In this document: piece by piece, positions 7,321 through 14,329 of the stretch
Numbering within the stretch: the first letter of the stretch is position 1
Layout: each line of letters begins with the position of its first letter
DNA from: Akkermansia sp.
Lineage (GTDB): Bacteria; Verrucomicrobiota; Verrucomicrobiia; Verrucomicrobiales; Akkermansiaceae
Reading direction: 5' to 3'
Assembly: GCA_020047775.1 (NCBI GenBank)
Contig: JAIFNK010000111.1
Span: 1-20,127, forward strand
DNA: 20,127 nucleotides
Position numbers and translations under genes: made by a program
The notes under the pieces: generated by a model
What the model was told of the DNA's origin: nothing
Database searches by the model: none
Seen by the model: only the letters and a program-made list of their open reading frames with translations

Positions 7321-8592
7321 TTACTGCTGCCCGGTCTGGCGACGGGCGAGGCGGTCGCGGATGGACTGGGGAAGGGGATTGGTCTGGATCCATGCCTGTG
7401 CTTGGGAAGGATCGCGCTCGATCCAGTTGTCCAGCATCCGCCGGTACATCTCGTCGCGCTGTCCCTCGTCGCCGATGCGCGAGATTTGACTGGCGGCGAG
7501 GGCCGGATCGGTACCATAGGAATGCCAGACGAAATTCCGGACCACGCGGTCGTTCACGTCGTTCGAATATTGGTCCATCAGGCCGACGGCGGCTTTCGGG
7601 TCTGCGGCGGCCAGGCTACTGACCACGCCGCGCAGCGCGTTGCTGCGGTCGTCTCCGGCGGGAAGCTTGTTGAGGGAGGACAGGGCGGCTTGTTGATCCT
7701 TGCCCGCCCAAACGCTGTAAACATCATCCATCCGCCGTTGCGCGGCCTCGCCAGGGTTGGCAAGCAGCCAGGAGGCGGTCCCTGCCGGGTCGGTTTTGGC
7801 GAGTTTTTCCGCAGCGCGCATGATGGCGCCGTTGCGCAGTGCTTCATCGGTGAGGGACGCGATCCACGAGCGTGTGGCTTCGGAACCCTGCTGCAGAAGA
7901 TGGGGCATGATGTAGTCGAGGCCTTCGCCGCGCTCTTCGCTGCGGGGCATGCTGGCGAGCAGTTGGGTGGCCCGTGCCGGATCGGATTCCACGATGCCGC
8001 GGATAATGCCGGGCATGTAGGGGTTTGCGCCGTCGCCCTTGTAGTCGGCTTGCGCCCAGCGGATGGCGGCGTCCGGGTCCGTGGTCGCCCAGGAGGTTAG
8101 AATCGTCTCGGTGGCGAAGCCGTTGGAGGTGTTCGCCTTGGCGTAGGTGAGGGCGGAGAGCGGATCTGCCTGGGCCCAGGCGGTGAGCAGCAGGGAATAT
8201 TCCCCCATCCGGCTCGTGGTGATGCCAAGGCTGCGGAAATTCGCAACCACGCCCTCGAAATCGCCCGGCGCGAGCTTGTCGATGTAGGCGAGCAAGGCAC
8301 GGCTCCGGTCCAGCGGATTTTCGCCCCGGACGATGGCCTCCATGCGCGCGAGACGATCCGTGGTGGTGGCGGTGCCTGGCTCGGATAATCCCGACTTGGT
8401 GGTCCGGGCCTGCCGTTTTGTTTCCACCGGGTTGGCGGATGATTCCCTGGACGACGAGCGGGACGAGCGGGTTTCCGCCGGGGCGTCCGTGTCGGGCGCG
8501 GCAGTGACGGGCGACGAGACGCGGCCGACCATGAAACCTCCGATTCCGATGAGAGCGAGAGCGGCAAGTGCGGTGATGGGCGTGAGTTTCAT
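7321..8592 (-). CDS. Membrane-anchored alpha-solenoid protein with verrucomicrobial 'W-A-x-x-D-P-x-A-A' repeats
   Basis: This 423-aa protein has an N-terminal signal or anchor (residues 1-26, ITALAALALIGIGGFMVGRV). A low-complexity Ser/Arg/Thr linker (about 30-80) follows. From about residue 95 to the end there are repeats of 30-36 residues, each with a pattern such as WAQADPLSALTYA, WATTDPDAAIRWA, VESDPARATQLL, LAKTDPAGTASWL, LAAADPKAAVGLM and WIERDPSQAQAWI. Such paired-helix repeats resemble HEAT/TPR-type solenoids that act as protein-binding scaffolds. I know them as frequent in Verrucomicrobia but without an assigned function. The gene lies 98 bp downstream of the SMP-30 gene on the same strand. 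A GGTGT/ACACC hairpin occurs in its leader. Periplasm-facing scaffold is the most that can be inferred. Confidence 0.75.
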   Translation of the reverse strand: MKLTPITALAALALIGIGGFMVGRVSSPVTAAPDTDAPAETRSSRSSSRESSANPVETKRQARTTKSGLSEPGTATTTDRLARMEAIVRGENPLDRSRALLAYIDKLAPGDFEGVVANFRSLGITTSRMGEYSLLLTAWAQADPLSALTYAKANTSNGFATETILTSWATTDPDAAIRWAQADYKGDGANPYMPGIIRGIVESDPARATQLLASMPRSEERGEGLDYIMPHLLQQGSEATRSWIASLTDEALRNGAIMRAAEKLAKTDPAGTASWLLANPGEAAQRRMDDVYSVWAGKDQQAALSSLNKLPAGDDRSNALRGVVSSLAAADPKAAVGLMDQYSNDVNDRVVRNFVWHSYGTDPALAASQISRIGDEGQRDEMYRRMLDNWIERDPSQAQAWIQTNPLPQSIRDRLARRQTGQQ

Positions 8593-8690
8593 AAAATCGG
8601 CAGGCGGGTGTCCCTTACACCACCATAACGCACGGCGCTCGGGATTTTATGCAAAAATCACCCGGGTTGAGTGATGAAAGGTCCAAACGC

Positions 8691-9545
8691 TCAACCTGCG
8701 AAGGCATTCGCTGGCACTCCGCGGACTCCGAGCCCGCGGATGACGAACAGGCGCCCGGCGTGTGCCTCCACCACCGATTTATGGACACCGGTCGTCACGT
8801 AGAGATCCGCCAAATCCGGCCCGCCGAACGCGCAGGCGGTGGTCTCCAGACAAGGCAGGTCGATGCGCCGGAGCTCGGCACCGGTGATCGGGCTGAAACA
8901 CGCCACGCACCCGCCATGGCAAAACGCGATCCACAGGTTGCCTTCCGCATCGAGGGTCATGCCGTCCGGCGAAGCGTCCAGATGCTCGGTGGAAATCACG
9001 CTGCGCAGGTTCCGCAGGTGGCCGTCTCCCTCGTAATCGAAGGCGAGCACCTCGCGGCGCGGCGTATCAATGTAGTAAACCGTTTTTCCATCCGCCGACC
9101 ATGCGATGCCATTCGAGTTTGTCACCGGTCCGAAGGCCTCGTGCAGGGTCAAATCCAGATCGAGCCGGTAGAGCCGGGCGTCGCCGGTTTTTTTCACCAG
9201 GCTGATGGTTCCGGCGAAAAACCGGCCGTCGGGTGCGCATTTCCCGTCATTGAACCGGTTGTCCGGCTTGTTCGGTTCCGGGTCCGCGATGGCGGAGAGC
9301 CGCCCGGTTTCCTCATCGAGGAAATACAACCCGTGATCGCCCGCGATGAGTAATCCACCGCTCTCCCGGGGGACGACGGTGCCCACGCGCTGGCCGGCAT
9401 CCCAGGATTTTTCACTCCCGTCGGCCGGGTCGAAGCGGTGCACGCGGTGCCCCTCGATGTCCACAAAATAGAGCGCTCCCTGCCACCAGACCGGGCCCTC
9501 GCCCCACTGGCTGTGGATATTTGAAATCGCCTCGATCGTGACCAT
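8691..9545 (-). CDS. SMP-30/gluconolactonase/LRE family lactonase
   Basis: This 284-aa protein has the usual length for the family and covers the six-bladed propeller. The divalent-metal ligands of SMP-30 are recognisable: E16 in GEGPVW, N99 in RFNDGKCAPDGRFFAGT, N145 in NSNGIAWS and D194 in SPDGMTLDAEGNLW. The motif CAFGGPDLADLYVTT near 238-252 is also characteristic. There is no signal peptide, so it is cytoplasmic. Family members hydrolyse sugar lactones such as gluconolactone or arabinonolactone in sugar-acid catabolism; the substrate cannot be read from sequence. The gene is divergent from the CPBP gene at 9640 with 94 bp between starts, so that gap should hold both promoters. I could not identify clear promoter boxes in it. 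Confidence 0.9.
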   Translation of the reverse strand: MVTIEAISNIHSQWGEGPVWWQGALYFVDIEGHRVHRFDPADGSEKSWDAGQRVGTVVPRESGGLLIAGDHGLYFLDEETGRLSAIADPEPNKPDNRFNDGKCAPDGRFFAGTISLVKKTGDARLYRLDLDLTLHEAFGPVTNSNGIAWSADGKTVYYIDTPRREVLAFDYEGDGHLRNLRSVISTEHLDASPDGMTLDAEGNLWIAFCHGGCVACFSPITGAELRRIDLPCLETTACAFGGPDLADLYVTTGVHKSVVEAHAGRLFVIRGLGVRGVPANAFAG

Positions 9546-9639
9546 GGCCGCAGCCTAAAAGCAGGCGGGAATCGAGACCAAGATAAAATCGCCGTCCCGG
9601 GGCTTTCATTTTTCCTAACCACAAGGCACACTGCGACCA

Positions 9640-10647
9640 GTGCGCGAGGAAACGTCCATCGATGTCCTGAAAGTCTGGCTCTACACCGTGGCTGCCGTGC
9701 TGCTTGGCGCGTGGCTCGCCCCGTTCCTCTACAATGCGGGCAAGGCACTTGCGGAAATCTCCTCCGCCAAGCAGACCAACGGGTTTCTCGAATGGCTGGC
9801 CGGGGTGTGCCGGACGGCCGGGTTTACGAAGTTCTTTGAAATCAGCCTGTGGATCACCGCCGCAGCGCTGTTTTTACCGATGATCTGCTGGCTGCGTGGC
9901 GGTCAGGCAGTGGCAATCGGGCCCGCCTGGAGGCTTCGATTGCGGGCTCCCGCGGCCGGCCAGCGCCTGCTTCCGAATCCCCGGGGCTTCCGCCAGGGCG
10001 TGGTCGGATTTCTCCTGGTCACCGTGTTTTTCCTGCTGATGGCGGCGGCTCTGGTTTTTGCGGGAGTGCTGGAGTGGAAAAATCCGGGCGTCCCGCTGGT
10101 CAAGTTTCTGCTGCGCGGCGGGATCATCGCCCTCGTGCTGGCCGGGTTGCAGGAAATCCTGTTCCGGGGCATTGCCATGGGGATTTTCCTGCGGGCGATG
10201 CGCCCTGCCGTCGCCCTTGGCATGTCGGCGGTGCTATTTGCGCTCGTCCATTTCCTCAATCCGCCGCCCGGCATGAACGTGGCGGACCCGGACGCGGCGG
10301 GTGTCGGGTTCGAACTCCTGCGGAAAATCTTCAGCCAGTTTTCCGAACCGTGCGCGATGTTCGGCATATTCAGCCCGCTCTTGGCCCTCGGGTTCGTCCT
10401 GGCCTACGCGCGCTGGCGGACGGCATCGCTCTGCCTGCCGATCGGGCTGCACGCCGGCTGGATTTTTGTCAGTGGCCTGCTCGGCAGCGTGACCCTGCCG
10501 GCCAGTTCATCGGATTCCCTGATGCGGGTGATCTCCGGCATGTCGCTGAACCAAGGACTGGTGCCGCTGGCCGGCATCGTGGTCGCCGGAGTGCTGGCCG
10601 ACTACCTAACCCACGCCCACGATGTCACCGACGACGGCAAGGCGTGA
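9640..10647 (+). CDS. CPBP family intramembrane metalloprotease (CAAX-type), paralog 1
   Basis: This 335-aa polytopic membrane protein starts at a GTG codon. Its N-terminus aligns residue for residue with the paralog at 11353-12357 (APFLY at 27 here, APWLY at 27 there). Hydrophobic segments lie near 12-30, 68-84, 120-145, 160-172, 190-205, 245-256 and 265-283. CPBP signature motifs are QEILFRG (171-177), FALVHFLNPP (200-209, His204) and GLHAGW (269-274, His271). The first motif is normally EExxxR; here the first Glu is Gln171, while the catalytic-type Glu172 and Arg176 remain. CPBP enzymes cleave prenylated or small membrane peptides, or act in bacteriocin maturation and immunity. The specific role is unknown. 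It overlaps the start of comF by 26 bp, implying co-transcription. Confidence 0.85.
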   Translation: MREETSIDVLKVWLYTVAAVLLGAWLAPFLYNAGKALAEISSAKQTNGFLEWLAGVCRTAGFTKFFEISLWITAAALFLPMICWLRGGQAVAIGPAWRLRLRAPAAGQRLLPNPRGFRQGVVGFLLVTVFFLLMAAALVFAGVLEWKNPGVPLVKFLLRGGIIALVLAGLQEILFRGIAMGIFLRAMRPAVALGMSAVLFALVHFLNPPPGMNVADPDAAGVGFELLRKIFSQFSEPCAMFGIFSPLLALGFVLAYARWRTASLCLPIGLHAGWIFVSGLLGSVTLPASSSDSLMRVISGMSLNQGLVPLAGIVVAGVLADYLTHAHDVTDDGKA

Positions 10648-11389
10648 AATCCGCAGCTGGCGGAAATGGCTGTCGCACGCGCTTGACCTGCTTTATCCGC
10701 CGCTGTGCGTGGTTTGTGGCGAGGGATTGTCCGACGGCAGGGCCTTGTGCGATGCCTGCGACGGGGATTTACCGCGACTCGCCGAGCCCTATTGCGAGCG
10801 CTGCGGCGAGCCGTTCCCGGGACAAATCGAAGGACCGTTCGCTTGCCCGAACTGCAGCAAGCTGAAGTTTTTCTTCGAATTCGCCCGGCCCGCCATGGTC
10901 CGCGACGAGCGCACCTTGGACATGATCCATCGCTTGAAATACGGGCGAGAACTCCACCTCGCCAAAGAACTCGGCCGCCTCGCCGCCGAGTCGTTTTGCG
11001 ATCCCCGCCTGGCGGAAGCCCTCGCGGGAAAATGGCCACTGGTGCCCGTGCCCCTGCACCACAAACGCTTCCAGCACCGCCATTTCAACCAGGCGCAGGA
11101 AATTTCCAGGGAGCTCTCCCGCCACACCCGGTTGCCGGTGGTCAACGCCCTCAAGCGGACCCGCGCCACCGAGCACCAGACGGCGCTCACCCGCGCCCAG
11201 CGGCTGGAAAACCTGCGTGGCGCCTTCATTCTCAGCCGCGCCGGGCAACGCCAGATCGGCGAATCCCCGGCAGGTGCCATCCTTGTCGATGACGTGCTGA
11301 CCACCGGATCGACCGTGGACGAATGCGCGAAAACCCTCCGCCGCGCCGGATTTCAGCGGGTCGTCGTCGTCACCGTGATGCGCGGTTGA
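10622..11389 (+). CDS. comF: ComF family phosphoribosyltransferase-like competence protein
   Basis: This 255-aa protein matches the ComF/GntX family in length and layout. The N-terminal double zinc-ribbon region has four Cys pairs: C29/C32, C43/C46, C58/C61 and C75/C78. The C-terminal half is a type I phosphoribosyltransferase domain with VPVPLHHKR (141-149), the RT...Q..L....R..N segment (179-198) and the PRPP loop VDDVLTTGST (222-231). In naturally competent bacteria ComF helps ssDNA uptake and handling in the cytoplasm. Whether this organism is competent is not shown here. The start overlaps the upstream CPBP gene by 26 bp, and the last 37 bp overlap the end of the opposing CPBP gene. Confidence 0.9.
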   Translation: MSPTTARREIRSWRKWLSHALDLLYPPLCVVCGEGLSDGRALCDACDGDLPRLAEPYCERCGEPFPGQIEGPFACPNCSKLKFFFEFARPAMVRDERTLDMIHRLKYGRELHLAKELGRLAAESFCDPRLAEALAGKWPLVPVPLHHKRFQHRHFNQAQEISRELSRHTRLPVVNALKRTRATEHQTALTRAQRLENLRGAFILSRAGQRQIGESPAGAILVDDVLTTGSTVDECAKTLRRAGFQRVVVVTVMRG

Positions 11390-12357
11390 GCGCATGGCTT
11401 TTTCTCGAAATACTTCAACGCGAAACGGCACACCTCCGCAGTGAAGGCGAGTGCCAGCAGCGGCAAAAGCCCCGAACGCAGCGAATCCCCCACTCCCCAA
11501 GGCCGCCAATCGTGGGATGGAACCGCCAGGTGGAGCATGTTGAAGCCCTTGAACGCCGCGATCCAGCCAGCGTGCAGGCCGATGGAAAACCACAGCGACC
11601 CCGTCCGCAGCCGTGCCTGGGAGAGAATCATCCCGACGACGAAAAGCGTGGCGAAGTCCGTCACGAAAAACCGCGGCTCGGTGAAGTGAAGCAGGATTTT
11701 CCCCAGCAACTCAAAGCCCGCAAAAGGAGCTGCCGGATCGGCAATGTCCGATCCAGCCGGCGGCGCAAGGAAATGCAGAAAGGCGAACAACAGCGAGGTG
11801 CCGACGCACGCGGCAAGCGGTTTGGCAAATCTCAGCCACAGCCCGAGCAACAACCCGCGGAAAAGCCACTCCTCCACCAAAGACGCGGCTACGGCCGGAA
11901 TGAGCAACCTTCGAAGGAACTCCCCGAGTGCCGGGGGATCCGGCTCCGCCGTGAAGACCCCGACCGATTCCAGGATCATTCCCATCCCCGTCAGGATTCC
12001 GCCGGCGATGAGGACGCCCACCGCCGTTTGCACCGCTGCGGCCTTCCACGGCACTTTCGCCCACACTTCCAACGGCAAGCCCGACGCCGCCCGGATCGAC
12101 CGGATTCTCATCAGCAGAAATGGCAGCGACAAAATCGCCGAGCCCGCAAGCGAGCGACTGAAATACCGGTCGAACTTCGCCCGCCGGCATGAATTTCCCA
12201 ACGATTCCAAAACCCCAGGCAACTCGTCGCGGGCGGCGATCCCGGCGAAACGCCCGCCTAACTGGTAGAGCCACGGCGCAACCACCGCCGCCAGTAACAG
12301 CGCCGAAAACACCCACACCACGGCCGCTCCGGCCTCGGATCTGAGAAATCGTTTCAA
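11353..12357 (-). CDS. CPBP family intramembrane metalloprotease (CAAX-type), paralog 2
   Basis: The protein is 334 aa if translation starts at the TTG at 12355-12357. That start places APWLY at residue 27, the same distance as in the 335-aa neighbour. The open frame continues upstream to 12558, but that extension is not protein-like and begins inside the terminator of the upstream gene. A TTG at 12384 (GGA six nt upstream) is the other candidate. CPBP motifs are complete: EEWLFRG (162-168), FAFLHFLAPP (191-200, His195) and GLHAGW (260-265, His262). Several membrane segments are evident. Similarity to paralog 1 covers the full length, for example the shared HFL-PP and P-G-DIADP/P-G-NVADP segments, so the pair arose by duplication. 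The C-terminus (PRITVTTTTR) is read antisense to the comF 3' end. The substrate is unknown. Confidence 0.82.
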   Translation of the reverse strand: MKRFLRSEAGAAVVWVFSALLLAAVVAPWLYQLGGRFAGIAARDELPGVLESLGNSCRRAKFDRYFSRSLAGSAILSLPFLLMRIRSIRAASGLPLEVWAKVPWKAAAVQTAVGVLIAGGILTGMGMILESVGVFTAEPDPPALGEFLRRLLIPAVAASLVEEWLFRGLLLGLWLRFAKPLAACVGTSLLFAFLHFLAPPAGSDIADPAAPFAGFELLGKILLHFTEPRFFVTDFATLFVVGMILSQARLRTGSLWFSIGLHAGWIAAFKGFNMLHLAVPSHDWRPWGVGDSLRSGLLPLLALAFTAEVCRFALKYFEKKPCAQPRITVTTTTR

Positions 12358-12554
12358 GAACAGCAGTTCTGATGGGTCTCGCAAGCCTTGTCCAGAGATG
12401 TTTGGGGCTTGCGGATCGCCAACACCGGCATGGTCACCGTCTATAGCCGCCGCCTGCCGGTCGTGATTCCGCGGCTTGCCGGGCGACGGCTCTGGCCGGA
12501 TCCGGACTCCCCGGCCGCCATCAACCGCGCCTCCATCCCAGGGATGGGAATTCA

Positions 12555-12589
12555 CCAAAACGCCCCCGGAAGGCTTCCCGAGGCGTTGG
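12555..12589 (-). terminator. Rho-independent terminator of the peroxiredoxin gene
   Basis: On the minus strand the arm CGCCTCGGGAAG and the arm CTTCCGGGGGCG form a GC-rich stem with one mismatch, followed directly by TTTT. It begins about 20 bp after the peroxiredoxin stop. The remaining stretch to the CPBP start (12358-12554) holds no gene I can support and should contain that gene's promoter. Confidence 0.7.
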
Positions 12590-12609
12590 CGATTTGAAAA
12601 GCGAACTGC

Positions 12610-13101
12610 TCAGAGACCGCGAAGGGTTTCCTTGATCGCCTCGAAGTTCGGCTGGTCGCCGGGATTTTCGAGCACCTCGGCGTATTGCACCACGCCGGCC
12701 TTATCCAGCACGAAGGCGGAGCGCTTTGGCACGCCGCCCATGATCAGGTTCTTGGTGGGCAGGAATTGCTCGTAAGCCACGCCGTAAGCCTCGGTTACCT
12801 TGTGCTCATAGTCGCTGAGCAGCGTGATCGTGATGCCTTCCTTCTGGGCCCAGGCTTCCTGCGCGAACGGATTGTCGCCGGAAATCCCGAGCACCTTCGC
12901 GTCGAGCGCGTCGTATTCGGAAATCCCTTGGGAAATGGTGCAGAACTCCGCCGTGCAGCCGCCGGTGAAGGCCATGGGCACGAACAACAGGACAATGTTG
13001 GATTTTCCGATGAGATCGCCCAAGGTGACCAGCTCGGGGCCGTTGGCGGTTTTGGAAACGAGAGTGAAATCCGGGGCTTTGTCGCCGACTTTGATAGACA
13101 T
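12610..13101 (-). CDS. Peroxiredoxin (AhpC/TSA family, AhpE/Bcp-like)
   Basis: This 163-aa protein has the compact thioredoxin fold length of AhpE/Bcp-type peroxiredoxins. The active site reads VPMAFTGGCTAEFC, with Pro42, Thr46 and the peroxidatic Cys49 in the P-x3-T-x2-C motif. Arg127 (in VPKRSAFVLD) is the likely conserved active-site arginine. A second Cys54 five residues after Cys49 matches the spacing of the resolving Cys in Bcp/PrxQ proteins, so an atypical 2-Cys mechanism is possible. It reduces H2O2 or organic peroxides in the cytoplasm using thioredoxin-like donors. It is transcribed alone and ends at a good terminator. Its upstream region runs into the REP array. Confidence 0.92.
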   Translation of the reverse strand: MSIKVGDKAPDFTLVSKTANGPELVTLGDLIGKSNIVLLFVPMAFTGGCTAEFCTISQGISEYDALDAKVLGISGDNPFAQEAWAQKEGITITLLSDYEHKVTEAYGVAYEQFLPTKNLIMGGVPKRSAFVLDKAGVVQYAEVLENPGDQPNFEAIKETLRGL

Positions 13102-13190
13102 GATGGTAAGGAGTTTGGTTGGAAGTGGGCCGCACTATAAAACCCGGATTCCCGATCTGTCATACCAATTTTCAACATTTACCCAGCCCT

Positions 13191-13460
13191 GCCCGACCTC
13201 CGGGCGGTCCTGCGAAAGCAAAGCGAATGCGAAGCCCGGCAGAGCCCGACCTCCGTGGCGGTCCAGCGAAAGCAAAGCGAATGCGAAGCCCGGCAGGGAC
13301 CGACCTCCGTGGCGGTCCAGCGAAAGCAAAGCAAATGCGAAGCCCGGCAGGGACCGACCTCCGGGCGGTCCTGCGAATGAAAAGCGAATGCGAAGCCCGG
13401 CAGGGACCGACCTCCGGGCGGTCCTGTGAATGAAAAGCGAATGATCCCGTCGCTGCGAAG
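13191..13460 (+). repeat. REP array: five tandem 53-54 bp palindromic units
   Basis: Units begin with CGACCTCC at 13194, 13247, 13301, 13355 and 13408. Each carries a short GC palindrome (GGACCG...CGGTCC type) and a conserved spacer resembling GCGAAAGCAAAGCGAATG followed by CGAAGCCCGGCAG. Units 2-3 have CCGTGGCGGTCC, the others CCGGGCGGTCC. Unit length is 53, 54, 54, 53. The last unit decays after 13440. There are no unique spacers, so this is not CRISPR. Reading frames across it are translated repeat and should not be annotated. The array lies just upstream of a RAYT transposase gene, the known partner of REP sequences. Confidence 0.88.
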
Positions 13461-13469
13461 CCCTTCAGT

Positions 13470-13502
13470 CCCCTCATTCTCCCCTCATTCTCCCCTCATT
13501 CC
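13470..13502 (+). repeat. 11-bp pyrimidine tandem repeat (CCCCTCATTCT x3)
   Basis: CCCCTCATTCT occurs at 13470, 13481 and 13492 (last copy ends CC). A degenerate pyrimidine-rich continuation runs to about 13535. The plus strand is almost pure C/T over roughly 65 nt. Confidence 0.8.
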
Positions 13503-13537
13503 CACCTCGTCTCCCCCCATTCCCACCTCATTCTCCA

Positions 13538-13557
13538 GACCGCCCGGAGGTCGGTCC
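13538..13557 (-). repeat. REP palindrome in inverted orientation
   Basis: This 20-bp copy is the exact reverse complement of the palindromic core seen in units 4-5 of the array (GGACCGACCT plus CCGGGCGGTC). It lies 58 bp before the RAYT start codon. An inverted REP next to direct ones is the arrangement that gives REPIN-type hairpins. Confidence 0.85.
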
Positions 13558-13615
13558 CCACCATTGGTCCGTACCATTGGCTTGCCATCCTCACGGATCT
13601 TGCTAGATCTCCCCA

Positions 13616-14113
13616 ATGTCTCCGGAAGAGCTGCCGTCCCGCCTTGCAAGAGGCGCTTCCCACATCCCGCCGGACTGGGTCGCCACGGACTCCACCTTCT
13701 TCCTCACCATCAACTGCAAGCCCCGCGGATCGGATCACCTCACCGCCGGTGATCTTCCGAATCGAATCTTCGATTCCATCACCTTCCTCCGCGACCGCCG
13801 CACGTGGTTTCCCGAGATGGTTCTCCTCATGCCCGATCACCTCCACGCGTTGATTTCATTCTCGTGGGAAACCAACTTCGGCATGAACCGTGTCATCGCC
13901 GATTGGAAACGCTACCTCGCCAACCGGTTAGGCATTTCCTGGCAGCGCGATTATTTCGACCATCGCATTCGTTCGGAGCAGGACCATCAATCGACGTGGC
14001 ATTACATCCGCGAAAACCCCGTCCGCGCCGGGCTCGTCGAAACCTACGACCTCTGGCCCCACGTCTGGCTCCCCGGCCAAATCGGTTGGAATCTCCCCAG
14101 CCCCGACCCGTAA
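13616..14113 (+). CDS. REP-associated tyrosine transposase (RAYT, IS200-like Y1 family)
   Basis: This 165-aa protein matches RAYT/TnpA-REP proteins in length and motifs. FFLTINCKPRG (28-38) is the first strand. MPDHLHALISF (72-82) contains the HUH motif as H75-L-H77. WQRDYFDHRIRSEQDH lies at 109-124. HYIRENPVRAGLVE (129-142) contains the probable catalytic Tyr130, 53 residues after the HUH pair. RAYTs are single-strand DNA nucleases that recognise REP hairpins and are thought to spread them. They are usually single-copy domesticated genes. REP palindromes flank it on both sides (13191-13557 and 14119-14193), which strongly supports the assignment. No Shine-Dalgarno is visible. All key residues are present, so it may be active. 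Confidence 0.92.
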   Translation: MSPEELPSRLARGASHIPPDWVATDSTFFLTINCKPRGSDHLTAGDLPNRIFDSITFLRDRRTWFPEMVLLMPDHLHALISFSWETNFGMNRVIADWKRYLANRLGISWQRDYFDHRIRSEQDHQSTWHYIRENPVRAGLVETYDLWPHVWLPGQIGWNLPSPDP

Positions 14114-14118
14114 GGCAG

Positions 14119-14193
14119 GGCCCGACCGCCGTGGCGGTCCAGCAAATGAAAAGCAAATGCGAAGCCCGGCACGGACCGACCTCCGGTCGGTCC
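14119..14193 (+). repeat. Downstream REP units flanking RAYT
   Basis: Two palindromes follow the RAYT stop by a few bases. The first is GACCGC/GCGGTC (14123-14140), followed by the same spacer type as the upstream array (AGCAAATGAAAAGCAAATG, then CGAAGCCCGGCA). The second, at 14173-14193, is a perfect 9-bp stem GGACCGACC/GGTCGGTCC with loop TCC. Both have the orientation of the upstream array. The remaining 130 bp to avtA hold nothing else I recognise, though the avtA promoter should be there. Confidence 0.85.
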
Positions 14194-14329
14194 CCGTTTG
14201 GATTCCTGCACTTCAAAAACCAACGATCATCAATCCGATGGCTCGGGCACCAGGCTCATGAACGTGATCGACATCACGGGCTGGCGGTGGTTTGAACGGG
14301 GCGCGACCTGCTGACGTCGCATTCATGCC

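Noticed and set aside
7402..8100. 232-aa plus-strand frame opposite the solenoid gene
   Set aside because: Composition is a complement of the repeat-rich gene on the minus strand; no start signal or homology.
8651..8680. Terminator after the SMP-30 gene
   Set aside because: Only a 5-bp ATCAC/GTGAT stem with a 9-nt loop before T5 on the minus strand; too weak to list as a feature.
10769..11593. 274-aa minus-strand frame over comF
   Set aside because: Antisense of comF, which has all its Cys pairs and PRPP motif; no motif in the antisense product.
13191..13460. Direct repeats resembling a CRISPR array
   Set aside because: Whole 53-54 bp units repeat with no unique spacers, each contains a REP palindrome, and a RAYT gene lies beside them with no cas genes.
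13119..13477. Several open frames with repeated peptide units (AKRMRSPAGTDLR type)
   Set aside because: They are translations of the REP array in multiple frames on both strands, with no start signals or homology.
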